39,797 nt of DNA from Marininema halotolerans (GCF_900116235.1 NZ_FPAA01000019.1:1-39797), one strand, 5' to 3'. Shown: positions 1 to 7,192, counted from the stretch's first letter. Notes: generated by a model not told the origin, from the letters alone. Program-made: numbers and translations.

Positions 1-215
1 GCTAATTCCCCGCACTCTGATTTATCCCCGCTATATTCCATTGGGAGAGATTGTTCAATGACTTGTTTCATCTTACATTGAACGGGCTCACTCTTAACCG
101 CGGATACCAGCGCACCACCCAAAGCAACCGCAAGACACATAATGATGACGTACTCAACCGTTTCCGCACCTTTTTTGCTTCGAAACACTTTCCATAATGA
201 TTTTAAAAACCTCAA
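1..215 (-). CDS. Flp-type (Tad/type IVb) pilin-like protein, partial
   Basis: The reading frame starts at a TTG at 215 preceded by a GAGGTGG ribosome-binding site and runs off the window edge. After a short basic leader (RFLKSLWKVFRSKKG) comes the Flp prepilin signature: Gly, then Glu at +5 and Tyr at +6 (G-AETVEY), followed by the hydrophobic helix VIIMCLAVALGGALVSAV. This is the class III signal recognised by TadV/PilD-type prepilin peptidases, so the product is probably a membrane-stored pilin subunit. The C-terminal part is a short polar tail with two Cys. It lies outside the candidate left attachment site and is probably a host gene. The C-terminus is missing, so family membership rests on the signature alone. 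Confidence 0.65.
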   Translation of the reverse strand, partial: MRFLKSLWKVFRSKKGAETVEYVIIMCLAVALGGALVSAVKSEPVQCKMKQVIEQSLPMEYSGDKSECGEL

Positions 216-336
216 ATAACCACCTCTATTTCCTAAGAATTAGTCGGTGGTACTATTTTATCTGGTATGAACCTATAGACGGTATAGACTAAAAGGACTA
301 TTTTACATTTAAAGAGAAATGCATCCGTCGCTCCAG

Positions 337-354
337 TTTCAGCATAGAAAAAAA
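337..354. repeat. Candidate attL core: 17-18 bp direct repeat shared with 37484-37501
   Basis: TTTCAGCATAGAAAAAA occurs here and again at 37485-37501. On the minus strand both copies directly follow a hairpin terminator and supply its T-tract, and both hold an ATG inside CTATGCTGAAA. The copies lie just outside the two ends of the phage gene set, about 37.1 kb apart. Integration into a terminator with regeneration of the T-tract would explain this. The inferred crossover is not proven, and the serine integrase gene lies about 10 kb inside. Confidence 0.45.
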
Positions 355-370
355 CCACCCGAAGGTGGCA
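348..370 (-). terminator. Rho-independent terminator downstream of the CRISPR array
   Basis: On the minus strand CCACC-TTCG-GGTGG is followed by seven T. It is positioned to end leftward transcription coming from the CRISPR array. Confidence 0.7.
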
Positions 371-372
371 CA

Positions 373-451
373 TTGATGATATAAGGACACGGGAGAGATC
401 GACCCGTGGGCGAGGGTAAAGATTCCCTCACTATATAGTGGCATAGCGTGT
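373..451 (-). other. Hairpin-rich stretch between CRISPR array and terminator, no gene
   Basis: Three inverted repeats lie in a row: CACGGG/CCCGTG (388-393, 403-408), GAGGG/CCCTC (412-416, 425-429) and the 12-bp palindrome CACTATATAGTG (429-440). With the adjoining terminator they would fold into a compact leftward RNA tail. No coding frame is convincing. It could be a small structured RNA, the 3' tail of the array transcript, or a binding-site cluster near the candidate attachment site. Confidence 0.35.
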
Positions 452-1223
452 ACAAAAATCCTCTTAATGAGGTGCATTACTTCGTTACTCAAATCATGGA
501 TTTGCTATTTATGAATATGAGCCAGTCCAGTTTCAATCCTCTTATTGAGGTGCATTACGTTGTTACTTAGATGAAAAAGATTGATATTGCAAATTACCAC
601 GAGTTTCAATCCTCTTATTGAGGTGCATTGCGTTGTTACGCGAACTGTACTCTCTTATACCTCTGTTCAAACTGTTTCAATCCTCTTACTGAGGTGCATT
701 ACGTTGTTACAAGGCCGTGGTAAAGCTTAGGTGTAGCTCAATTGTATGTTTCAATCCTCTTACTGAGGTGCATTACTTTGTTACTTCTCCGAGGAAGAAC
801 AAGGGGTATTCACCTTAATAGTTTCAATCCTCTTAATGAGGTGCATTGCGTTGTTACTCAATCCCTTCATCTGCTAGACGGTTTGCTGCATCAATGTTTC
901 AATCCTCTTATTGAGGTGCATTGCGTTGTTACTATAAGAGAGTACAATTCACTAAGTGTTATTTCTCCGTTTCAATCCTCTTATTGAGGTGCATTGCGTT
1001 GTTACAACCCAGTCGACATCTAACCGTCCGGGGTTATTGTATGTTTCAATCCTCTTATTGAGGTGCATTGCGTTGTTACCGAAGATGTGGCGACCATCTT
1101 TACCCCAACGACTGTTTCAATCCTCTTATTGAGGTGCATTGCGTTGTTACTCGGACTTAGAAGTACAATTACGGGAGTGGATACAGGTTTCAATCCTCTT
1201 ATTGAGGTGCATTGCGTTGTTAC
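452..1223 (-). CRISPR. CRISPR array, 11 repeats and 10 spacers, read leftward
   Basis: A 37-bp repeat (plus strand GTTTCAATCC...GCGTTGTTAC) starts at 452, 530, 603, 674, 748, 821, 896, 969, 1043, 1114 and 1187. Spacers are 34-41 bp. The leftmost unit is degenerate in its first bases and the next four carry point variants, whereas the five rightmost units are identical, so the leader is on the right and transcription runs leftward. In that orientation each repeat ends in ATTGAAAC, the usual 8-nt crRNA 5' handle, and contains a CCTC-AATAA-GAGG hairpin. The handle fits type I or III systems; subtype is not determined. No cas gene is in the window. By eye no spacer matches the adjoining prophage. 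Confidence 0.97.
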
Positions 1224-1457
1224 GGCGTGCGCTGTATCCTTCTCCATATATACTATTCTTCATCATTTTGCGAACACCTCCTCCAAAACTCCACTTTTCA
1301 TTACTTTTTCTCCGCTAAGAGATATCTGACAATGGCTCGATCCCTTATTCCATCACGTATACAGCGTTTGCGAACACCCCTTGGGTCTATTCCGACGCTA
1401 GGGGTGTTCGCAGAATACGTCAAAACTCCTATTCTTTATGAATACGCTCCTATGCAC
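1224..1457. promoter_or_regulatory. Putative CRISPR leader and late-control intergenic region
   Basis: This 234-bp gap has no supported gene. The part next to the last repeat is the expected place for the leader and promoter of the leftward array. It also holds TGCGAACACC at 1269-1278 and at 1369-1378, exactly 100 bp apart, and a third copy inverted at 1403-1412. Because it follows the late sigma gene, it may also carry elements of the phage late promoter; no clear -35/-10 pair was found. Confidence 0.4.
1369..1412. repeat. Perfect 13-bp inverted repeat with 18-nt spacer
   Basis: TGCGAACACCCCT (1369-1381) and AGGGGTGTTCGCA (1400-1412) are exact complements, and the flanks add CGTAT/ATACG. 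There is no T-tract, which argues against a simple terminator. The repeated TGCGAACACC core argues for a protein-binding site. Confidence 0.7.
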
Positions 1458-1979
1458 TTATATCCCTTCACCATTGACAAGAAACAGGTTACTTTCCTTA
1501 GTGCCTCTGATCTTCTCCTCTCCACGTTGAATCATTTTACGAACAGCCCCCTCGCTTATCGCTAACATTTCTCCAATCTCCACAGAGGTAAACCCCTCTC
1601 CTCGGCTTAATTCATACACCTCTCTCTCCCTAACAGTCAGCAAACTGAGGGCTTCATCGATTCGAAAGCGAACGGGCTCTTCCAACTCTTTTGACGCAGG
1701 CAGCTTCAAAGGATGACCCAACTTCCCCTGATTAAACCACTGTGGATTGGCAGGCACCTCTTTTTGATAATCCGCCAACCGCTCAACCCCTTGGTATGTC
1801 CCCGGTTGCCGGCCAGTAGTGAGCCATTTTAAGATAAATTGCAGATCCCTTTCCATGCTGGAAAGAAGGCCAAAGTCAATATCTTGCTGACCGTCTCTTT
1901 CATGTTTAGCGGGATAGCCTTTTTTTGCTTCACGAATCTTTTTGAGCGATCCTTGATATTCCTCGACCAGATCCTCCAT
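1458..1979 (-). CDS. Xpf-like phage late sigma factor
   Basis: This 173-residue protein resembles the positive control sigma-like factors of PBSX-type phages (Xpf), which direct RNA polymerase to the late operon. The N-terminal half is charged and helical (MEDLVEEYQGSLKKIREAKK). The C-terminal half is a sigma-70 region 4 helix-turn-helix: LSLLTVREREVYELSRGEGF, then SVEIGEMLAISEGAVRKMI at about residues 130-150. The start overlaps the stop of the upstream zinc-ribbon gene (TGATG), and it is the last gene of the leftward early operon. In PBSX the equivalent gene directly precedes terS; here a CRISPR array follows and terS is at 35 kb. Family assignment is good; the late-activator role is inferred from family and position. 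Confidence 0.8.
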   Translation of the reverse strand: MEDLVEEYQGSLKKIREAKKGYPAKHERDGQQDIDFGLLSSMERDLQFILKWLTTGRQPGTYQGVERLADYQKEVPANPQWFNQGKLGHPLKLPASKELEEPVRFRIDEALSLLTVREREVYELSRGEGFTSVEIGEMLAISEGAVRKMIQRGEEKIRGTKESNLFLVNGEGI

Positions 1980-2152
1980 CAGTATCGCTCCTTCCGCTTC
2001 ATGTCCAACTCCTCATCCCAACACGGAGTACAAATCCCTGTCGCTGATTCACCTTCAACTTCTGCCCATCGGATCTGCCTACCGCATGTGGAGCACCTTG
2101 GCCCTAGTAATGCTCTAACTCTCCGTCGTCTCCGCCTCTGCATCGCATTCAT
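1979..2152 (-). CDS. Small zinc-ribbon protein (57 aa)
   Basis: The start ATG overlaps the TAA of the RusA gene (TAATG) and has a GAGGAGG site inside the end of RusA; the stop overlaps the ATG of the late sigma gene. After a very basic start (QRRRRRRVRALLG) come two Cys-x2-Cys knuckles (CSTC and CTPC, about residues 20-44), a probable zinc ribbon. Such proteins are common in phage early operons and of unknown role. Its tight coupling to the late sigma gene could mean it assists DNA or RNA polymerase binding, but this is a guess. Confidence 0.7.
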   Translation of the reverse strand: MNAMQRRRRRRVRALLGPRCSTCGRQIRWAEVEGESATGICTPCWDEELDMKRKERY

Positions 2153-2505
2153 TACACAACCTCCTCTATCATGATCACTACCCTCGGATTCTTCCTGTCC
2201 ACTTCCCCTTGTCTATGACGCAACTCGATATGGTCAAAGCTGTCATCCACCAGGAAGCCCAACTCCACAAGCGGGTCCATGATGAACTTACCCGAATAAT
2301 TATCAGGGTCGCGTCTCCTCCGATCACGGAAGTGGTATATCAGAGTCACTATTGCTCGCCGGAAGGGGGTCGGGGGCCGAGCAGGTCGCGCTACCGTCGA
2401 TACCACTCCCGCCCACTCTTTTTTAAGCCGATTCCACTCATAATGATGAGTGTTCCTGAGTTGGTTTAGGCTTGGCGGTATCCCCGGGACCTCAATCCGA
2501 ATCAC
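2152..2505 (-). CDS. rusA: RusA-family Holliday junction resolvase
   Basis: RusA-type endonucleases resolve branched DNA during phage recombination and replication. The 117-residue frame starts at a GTG that overlaps the upstream stop (GTGA). It begins MIRIEVPGIPPSLNQLR, typical of the family's first beta strand, and contains the acidic signature RRDPDNYSGK (D66, D68, N69, K73), then D77 and D87/D88 (FLVDDS). Length fits RusA (about 120). The frame is open further upstream, but that part is the neighbouring gene read out of phase. Confidence 0.85.
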   Translation of the reverse strand: MIRIEVPGIPPSLNQLRNTHHYEWNRLKKEWAGVVSTVARPARPPTPFRRAIVTLIYHFRDRRRRDPDNYSGKFIMDPLVELGFLVDDSFDHIELRHRQGEVDRKNPRVVIMIEEVV

Positions 2506-2687
2506 CTCGCCACCACCCTTCTCCTTCGCCCCATCTTCCTCTGCCAATCTGATAACGCCCGCGCTTCGCATAATCCCTCTCCCCTGACTCCATTCAGCTC
2601 GATAGCCACCGTCCCGTCGGAGTACACCCACTGTCCGTTCCGCTCTAGTGCCCACCGAAGTCTATTAGCCTGCTCGAATCTATTCAT
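2502..2687 (-). CDS. Small basic phage protein (61 aa)
   Basis: The start at 2687 follows an AAGGGGG site nine bases upstream. The product begins MNRFEQANRLRWALERNGQW and ends in a basic stretch (KMGRRRRVVAR). It has no recognised domain. The stop overlaps the GTG of the resolvase, so the two are translationally coupled. A replication or recombination accessory role is suggested only by position. Confidence 0.6.
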   Translation of the reverse strand: MNRFEQANRLRWALERNGQWVYSDGTVAIELNGVRGEGLCEARALSDWQRKMGRRRRVVAR

Positions 2688-2756
2688 TGGGCTTGTCCCC
2701 CTTTTTAAAGACCGAACATTCGGATATTATATCCACAAAACGTCTGAGCGCTTGGT

Positions 2757-2927
2757 CTATCTTGCCTGTCGCACTGACTCCCTAAAATCCAATATCCCTT
2801 GCATCATCTCACCCAATGAGGCATACCTGACAAAGTGGATAGCCACTTCTTCCTCCGTTGGTATCCGTCCCGTAATCATCGTTCTATGTTTCATCCAGTC
2901 ATAGACATCCCATCGTTTCGCTTTCAT
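2757..2927 (-). CDS. Small phage protein of unknown function (56 aa)
   Basis: The start at 2927 has AAGGAG eight bases upstream and overlaps the preceding stop (TAATG). The sequence begins MKAKRWDVYDWMKHRT and ends with a helical LGEMMQGILDFRESVRQ. No known domain is visible. The gene sits in a row of short coupled genes behind dnaB. Confidence 0.65.
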   Translation of the reverse strand: MKAKRWDVYDWMKHRTMITGRIPTEEEVAIHFVRYASLGEMMQGILDFRESVRQAR

Positions 2928-3085
2928 TAGGTTAGCTCCTTGTATTGCAAGATCTCCTCGCAAATCGCATCATACAACTTCATGCCCCGCTTCCAGTCAT
3001 CCGATTTAATCAGAGGGTTGTCCAAGTATTCAGCCCCCTTCACCGCCCTTGTCAGTAGCTGCTCATACTCACGATCCGTCATCAT
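2927..3085 (-). CDS. Small acidic phage protein (52 aa)
   Basis: The first ATG overlaps the TGA of the helicase gene (TGATG) with a GAGGAGGG site just before. The product is a helical protein (TDREYEQLLTRAVKGAEYLD ... LYDAICEEILQYKELT) with no recognised domain. Coupling to dnaB suggests a small replication accessory protein, without further support. Confidence 0.65.
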   Translation of the reverse strand: MMTDREYEQLLTRAVKGAEYLDNPLIKSDDWKRGMKLYDAICEEILQYKELT

Positions 3086-4389
3086 CAACCCTCCTCGTAC
3101 TTCTGAAGCCAACCCTTGAATATATAGCGGAAATCATTGATTCCGATGTCTCGACCCTTAGCAATCACCGAATGGACCACTTTCGCGCCATTGTTGCCGT
3201 ACCCCGGATCATGGTCCTCCGGGTCTTCCCACAAGAACTCGACCACGTCCGCATCCTGCTCAATGTTCCCGCTGTCTTTGAGATGTTCTAGCCCGGGTCT
3301 TTGAACCTTTTTGCTCTCCCGGTTCATCTGTGCCAGCAAGACGAAGGGGCAGTCCATTTCTCGGGCAAGGTGTTTCGCTTGCTTCGTCACTTCACCAACA
3401 GCTTGCGACCACGTTTTCCCCTTCTCCTGCGGGATTTTCATGATCGTGAGATAATCGACAAAGATAGCTGCAAGCTTCCCATGACGACGTTTGATTTGTC
3501 TGGCCGTTGCCCGGATCTCTTCGATGCTGACATTGGATGCATCCTCGATATGCAGCGGTAGCATTTCCAAGCAATCGTATGCGTCGCTGATCTTCTGCTC
3601 GTCCCCCGGTTGGAAATTCCTTCGTCGAAACCGCCCTGCAGGGATTGCCGTAATGGGGATGATCATTCGGTTGATCAACTGTTCCCGGCTCATTTCCTGA
3701 CTCCAAATCAGCACTTCACCCTTGTCTTGCTCAGCAATCCCTCGTGCCATCTGGAGCATCTTCGCCGTTTTCCCAACGCTCGGACGACCAGCGAGTATAT
3801 AGAGCCAGTCCCTCCCTAGACCGCCTGACCAGTTATCGAACCTTTTGAACCCAGTAGGGATTAGTTCATCCTGTCTTCTTAGATGCTCCATGTAGGCCTC
3901 TCTCCCGTCCCTGATCGATTTCATACCGTTTGCGGTCTGGGGTCGGATGTTCAATGCCAGTTGCTCAACCTGGGTAAAGAAATCCTCGTCGTCCTCGATC
4001 TCCCCACCCGAGGCGAGTTGGATAATCTTCTCCCCTGCCTCAGCCCCCCGGCGACGAATGGCATGGGAGCGTACAATGTTTGCATAGTAGGCGGTGTTGG
4101 AGGTGGTCGGTACGGCTTGAGCCAGCTCTGTGAGGTATGTAACGCCACCAACTTCCTCCAACCTTTTGTAGGTCTGTAACATGTGGCTAAGAGTCACGAT
4201 ATCGATGGGTTTGTTGTTCTGGTACTGATGTTTCATGGCTTTCCAGATCATCTGGTGAGCATGGATGGTGAAATCCCTGGGGTCCACCAAGTGTGCGATC
4301 TCATCGATGACACTGGCCTTTATCAGAACAGCTCCTAATACGGCTGACTCAGCTTCAAGGTTCTGCGTTAGGGGGATAGACAAAATCAT
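3085..4389 (-). CDS. dnaB: Replicative DNA helicase, DnaB family
   Basis: The product unwinds DNA at the phage replication fork as a hexamer. The start at 4389 (MILSIPLTQNLEAE) is chosen because GGAGG lies eight bases upstream, inside the end of the previous gene; this gives 434 residues, usual for DnaB. The N-terminal DnaB domain (EAESAVLGAVL) is followed by the RecA-like domain with Walker A GRPSVGKTA near residue 200, Walker B AAIFVDYLTIM near 309 and a late DSGNIEQDADVV motif. It overlaps the DnaD-like gene upstream by 35 bp, and the two are expected to act together as loader and helicase. Confidence 0.95.
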   Translation of the reverse strand: MILSIPLTQNLEAESAVLGAVLIKASVIDEIAHLVDPRDFTIHAHQMIWKAMKHQYQNNKPIDIVTLSHMLQTYKRLEEVGGVTYLTELAQAVPTTSNTAYYANIVRSHAIRRRGAEAGEKIIQLASGGEIEDDEDFFTQVEQLALNIRPQTANGMKSIRDGREAYMEHLRRQDELIPTGFKRFDNWSGGLGRDWLYILAGRPSVGKTAKMLQMARGIAEQDKGEVLIWSQEMSREQLINRMIIPITAIPAGRFRRRNFQPGDEQKISDAYDCLEMLPLHIEDASNVSIEEIRATARQIKRRHGKLAAIFVDYLTIMKIPQEKGKTWSQAVGEVTKQAKHLAREMDCPFVLLAQMNRESKKVQRPGLEHLKDSGNIEQDADVVEFLWEDPEDHDPGYGNNGAKVVHSVIAKGRDIGINDFRYIFKGWLQKYEEG

Positions 4390-5173
4390 CGGGGTCACCT
4401 CCATCAGCCATCCAGCGATTAAATGCCACCTCTCTGTCCCGCTTCTCTCTCTCCAAGCGCGCCCTTCGTTCCTCTGGCTTCTCTGTTTTCTGCTGCTCAG
4501 GTGGATCAAGGTAATCCTGATAGTCCAGTTTGTCGCTCAAGAATGTGCTGGGGTGTTTGATGAAGTTAGGCTCTGTCCCAAGCCGTTCGCATTCCTGAGC
4601 ATAATTCTGAGTAGCCATCATAAGTTCTGAGTAGGACGAGCTTTTCAACCGTCTCTGCCATTGCGCGTAGGCTCGTTTCTTTCCGACTCGTCGCGGGTAG
4701 ATCGACCAAAATTGCTCAAACACCTGTGCATATAATTCTTCGTCTTGTTTCGGTTTACGTCTTTGTTTAAATAATGTGCTACCTCCGCGCCGCTCCTGCG
4801 TCAACACCTGCGCCGCTTCTGTGTCTACTCCCTTGTCAACTACTTCGTCTACTCCTGTGCCTATTATTTGACACTCAGACTCAGATTCTAATGACAGAAG
4901 GGAGATCATCTGATAGGTGCCTGCTTGATTGGATTTACCTTTTCTGTACCGGATTCGACCACTTTGGATTAAACCGTTTCGTGCTCCGTCTAATCCTTGC
5001 CTGGACAATCCAGTCAGGAGTTGAAGCGTTTGATTGGGTGCTGTAAACGACTCTTGCCAGCCGGACATATTGTTGATGGACATCAGTGTATGCCACAAAG
5101 CAATTTGTCCAGTGGACAAGCGGTTTAACATGACCCAATTCCGAAACGCGTTCAACTCTTTCATGTAGTTCAC
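4355..5173 (-). CDS. DnaD-like phage replisome organiser / helicase loader
   Basis: The N-terminal 80 residues (LNAFRNWVMLNRLSTGQIAL ... LLTGLSRQGLDGARNGLIQS) match the winged-helix domain of phage replisome organisers of the DnaD type. The central part is variable and polar. The C-terminal part has FWSIYPRRVGKKRAYAQWQR, a motif frequent in Bacillota phage replication proteins, followed by a charged tail. It probably binds the phage origin and loads the DnaB helicase encoded next. The start is GTG at 5173 or ATG at 5164; neither has an ideally spaced site. Confidence 0.75.
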   Translation of the reverse strand: MNYMKELNAFRNWVMLNRLSTGQIALWHTLMSINNMSGWQESFTAPNQTLQLLTGLSRQGLDGARNGLIQSGRIRYRKGKSNQAGTYQMISLLSLESESECQIIGTGVDEVVDKGVDTEAAQVLTQERRGGSTLFKQRRKPKQDEELYAQVFEQFWSIYPRRVGKKRAYAQWQRRLKSSSYSELMMATQNYAQECERLGTEPNFIKHPSTFLSDKLDYQDYLDPPEQQKTEKPEERRARLEREKRDREVAFNRWMADGGDPDDFVYPPNAEP

Positions 5174-5219
5174 GGGTTAGTACATCCCCCTTAAAAAGCC
5201 GTCTCCTGCCCTATACACC

Positions 5220-5537
5220 CTAAAACAAGCTGCCTTGTTTACCACCCCGCTCACTAACCGCTACATAAATCGCGCATTTCTTAGATGAGATGGTACATGT
5301 CTTTTTGCCCACCACTGCCACCTGTCCCGTCTTGACTAGTTCCGTTAATCTGGGATGGACAAAGTTCCTATCTGGTTTTGGTACCTTCCCCTGTCGCCAA
5401 AGCCTAGCCGCCAATTCATTGGCAGTAAGCCTCGGGCACTTCGCTAGTTCTTGGAACACCACTTGTTGGCGGTTCTCAAGAGAACCTTGTACCAACTCAT
5501 ATGACTCGCGTCTTGTCTCTTTGGTGATTCGGTTCAT
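5220..5537 (-). CDS. Winged-helix-like early phage protein (105 aa)
   Basis: The start at 5537 (MNRITKETRRESYELVQGS) is chosen because GGAGGTG lies six bases upstream. Residues 20-75 look like a winged helix: QVVFQELAKCPRLTANELAA, then VHPRLTELVKTGQVAVVGKK with a wing-like end. This could bind DNA. It overlaps the preceding gene and stands before the replisome organiser. The precise role is unknown. Confidence 0.6.
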   Translation of the reverse strand: MNRITKETRRESYELVQGSLENRQQVVFQELAKCPRLTANELAARLWRQGKVPKPDRNFVHPRLTELVKTGQVAVVGKKTCTISSKKCAIYVAVSERGGKQGSLF

Positions 5538-5733
5538 CCTCATCACCTCCGCACGAGCAATCTACCAACGCCAGCCCCTCTACCGATACTCCTCCGCTGT
5601 ATCCTTCGAGAAGTATCGCTCGACCGCCATGGGGATGTGCCCACTCATCGCTACGACATACCCAAACTTTGCCCGAGTAGCTATGGGAAATCCCCGAGGA
5701 ATGCATCACCACTTTGTCTCCCTTTTTCAGCAT
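5497..5733 (-). CDS. Small beta-rich phage protein (78 aa)
   Basis: The product begins MLKKGDKVVMHSSGISHSYS with VWVCRSDEW and repeated beta-like segments rich in Gly, resembling a small SH3-like barrel. The tail carries CSCGGDEDEP. The 3' end overlaps the next gene by 41 bp. Function is not recognised. Confidence 0.55.
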   Translation of the reverse strand: MLKKGDKVVMHSSGISHSYSGKVWVCRSDEWAHPHGGRAILLEGYSGGVSVEGLALVDCSCGGDEDEPNHQRDKTRVI

Positions 5734-5749
5734 ATTGGCACCACTTTCT

Positions 5750-5863
5750 TCATAGAGTTAGCAGGTACAATAGGCATGTCCAAATCACTATCATTCCAAT
5801 GAAAGCTACGCCCGATATGATCGTGTTTACCCAATCCTCATCTAAATTCCAACGCCGAATCAT
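5750..5863 (-). CDS. Single-pass membrane mini-protein (37 aa)
   Basis: The ATG overlaps the stop of the upstream zinc-ribbon gene (ATGA), a classic coupling signal, with AAGGAG farther upstream. The sequence starts MIRRWNLDEDWVNTI and then has one long hydrophobic helix (SGVAFIGMIVIWTCLLYLLT). It would sit in the cytoplasmic membrane. The role is unknown; small early phage membrane proteins often affect host physiology or superinfection. Confidence 0.55.
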   Translation of the reverse strand: MIRRWNLDEDWVNTIISGVAFIGMIVIWTCLLYLLTL

Positions 5864-6057
5864 AGGTAGTAATCCAACTCCTTTCGCTGTTTATTCGGAA
5901 CCTCTTCATTGGGCAAATGGATAAAATGAGCACCGCAGGAGCAGTTATGAGAAGCGCCCGCCATCCAATCCTGCCTAGCGTACTTATTATGAAAGTTAAT
6001 CTTCTCGCCGCAATTAGCACAAAAGTATGGGGCAATCGAATCAAAATATGTTCCCAT
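5860..6057 (-). CDS. Small zinc-ribbon protein (65 aa)
   Basis: The start MGTYFDSIAPYFCANCGEKI at 6057 is chosen because a GGGGG site lies seven bases upstream; the open frame farther upstream has no site. The two metal knuckles are CANC (about residue 13) and CSC (about residue 43). It is coupled to the membrane mini-protein gene downstream. The role is unknown. Confidence 0.6.
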   Translation of the reverse strand: MGTYFDSIAPYFCANCGEKINFHNKYARQDWMAGASHNCSCGAHFIHLPNEEVPNKQRKELDYYL

Positions 6058-6092
6058 TTTCAGTCCCCCATTTTCATAATTAATTTTTATGT

Positions 6093-6112
6093 CCGGGCTT
6101 GTAGCAGCCCGG
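6093..6112. other. Perfect 7-bp hairpin CCGGGCT/AGCCCGG
   Basis: The hairpin lies between two early genes in a 100-bp gap and has a 6-nt loop. No T-tract follows on the minus strand, so it is more likely a processing or attenuation hairpin than a terminator. Confidence 0.4.
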
Positions 6113-6160
6113 TGCGCCGTGGTATGATTCCGGTATCTAATTTTTCTCAGGCCCTTCCGT

Positions 6161-6292
6161 CTATGCGGTGGGCTCTTTTTTTTGTTCTTCTTTATCCATC
6201 TGTGGGTAAACGACATACTCGAGGTACATCAACTCCTCGTATAGCTCGTCCTCTTCTATAAAGTGGTGTTCCATCTCCCACTCCCAGTCCAT
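6161..6292 (-). CDS. Small acidic phage protein (43 aa)
   Basis: The ATG directly follows the stop of the Sak4-like gene (TGAATG) with GGAGGTGGAG before it. The product is strongly acidic and aromatic: MDWEWEMEHHFIEEDELYEE, then LMYLEYVVYPQMD and a Lys-rich end. Such short acidic proteins can mimic DNA, but no homology was recognised. Confidence 0.6.
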   Translation of the reverse strand: MDWEWEMEHHFIEEDELYEELMYLEYVVYPQMDKEEQKKEPTA

Positions 6293-7192
6293 TCACTCCA
6301 CCTCCTTCGCGGAGATGAGCTTGTCCAAAAACTCCTGTCCTTGTGACTGGGTCATGTCGGCAAAACCACACTGATAGATCCTACGAACTTGAGCATTTAA
6401 GGCTTGTGGCTTCAACCCTTTCTCGAGCCATACTTTCTTAATTTCCTCCGCTGTCTCAACTGTTATTTCCGCCTCAGCTTCAGCCACCTCACTATCGATC
6501 TGGAGGGAACTCGCTTCGCCTTCCTGCGATGAAGCGGCGAGAAATTCGCTGAAGTTGATGTCCTTCACTCTTTCTTTGATCTTGTGGGTCATTGTTCGGT
6601 CTTTTTCAATCACCCCAAATCGGTTGCCTTGGCGATCTACTTCTAAATGAATGATGACATCGGGTTGATACTCAACCTTTTTGTCTGCGTCGATCCGCGC
6701 TCCAACTTTTTTCATGGTGTCGCCAGAGCCTTCGTAAATATCCTTGAGCCACCCAGTCATGATGACGTGACAAGGGAGATTACAAAGTCGGCTGATGAGT
6801 GAGTTAAACTTGTTCTTGATGATCCCCCAGTCCCTGAACGTGAGGGCTGCATCTTCCCCACTTTTGCCTTTCTTCTCTGCCCTACGCTCGGCGGAAAGTT
6901 GCCCTGCGTCCTTCAGCACTTGGTAGATGTTTGTGATCGGGTCAATGATAAGCACTTCGTATTTTTCGGGGTTCGCTTCTATGTAGTCGAGTGCTTTCAT
7001 TACCTCGGTATACCGGCGTGTCTTGATAACCTCAAAGTCAAACTTCCCACCGTAAAAGTCCGTTCCGTTCTCCGTATCAATTACTGCTTTGCGACCAGGG
7101 GCTTGAAGAGCGAACCATGTCTTCCCGACCCCGCTTTCTCCGAAAACTGCTACCTTGAGAGATTTCTTAACCTTACCGGCTGGCTGAAACAT
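6293..7192 (-). CDS. Sak4-like RecA-fold ATPase (AAA_24 family)
   Basis: The start MFQPAGKVKKSLKVAVFGES at 7192 has AAGGAGG five bases upstream and gives 299 residues. Walker A is GESGVGKTW (residues 18-26) and Walker B YEVLIIDP ends at D84-P85. Later parts (FRDWGIIKNKFNSLI, VIMTGWLK) are typical of the phage AAA_24 / Sak4 group, single-strand annealing or recombination ATPases. The C-terminal third is acidic (VAEAEAEITVETAEEI). It stands early in the leftward operon, where phages keep recombination functions. No separate SSB or exonuclease was recognised nearby. Confidence 0.75.
   Translation of the reverse strand: MFQPAGKVKKSLKVAVFGESGVGKTWFALQAPGRKAVIDTENGTDFYGGKFDFEVIKTRRYTEVMKALDYIEANPEKYEVLIIDPITNIYQVLKDAGQLSAERRAEKKGKSGEDAALTFRDWGIIKNKFNSLISRLCNLPCHVIMTGWLKDIYEGSGDTMKKVGARIDADKKVEYQPDVIIHLEVDRQGNRFGVIEKDRTMTHKIKERVKDINFSEFLAASSQEGEASSLQIDSEVAEAEAEITVETAEEIKKVWLEKGLKPQALNAQVRRIYQCGFADMTQSQGQEFLDKLISAKEVE

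Noticed and set aside
452-1223. Self-targeting of the adjoining prophage by the spacers
   Set aside because: No spacer was found by eye in the prophage on either strand. An exact computed search of the ten spacers against the window would be decisive.
1261-1300. A short start (GGAGGAGG then ATG ATG) on the minus strand before the array
   Set aside because: The frame runs straight into CRISPR repeats; the likeness to the late sigma gene end covers under 20 bases. Probably chance or a relic.
298-1329. Several open frames of 64-88 codons across the CRISPR array on both strands
   Set aside because: They are created by the repeat sequence itself (recurring VVTQCTSIRGLK or FNPLIEVHCVVT segments) and lack ribosome-binding sites.
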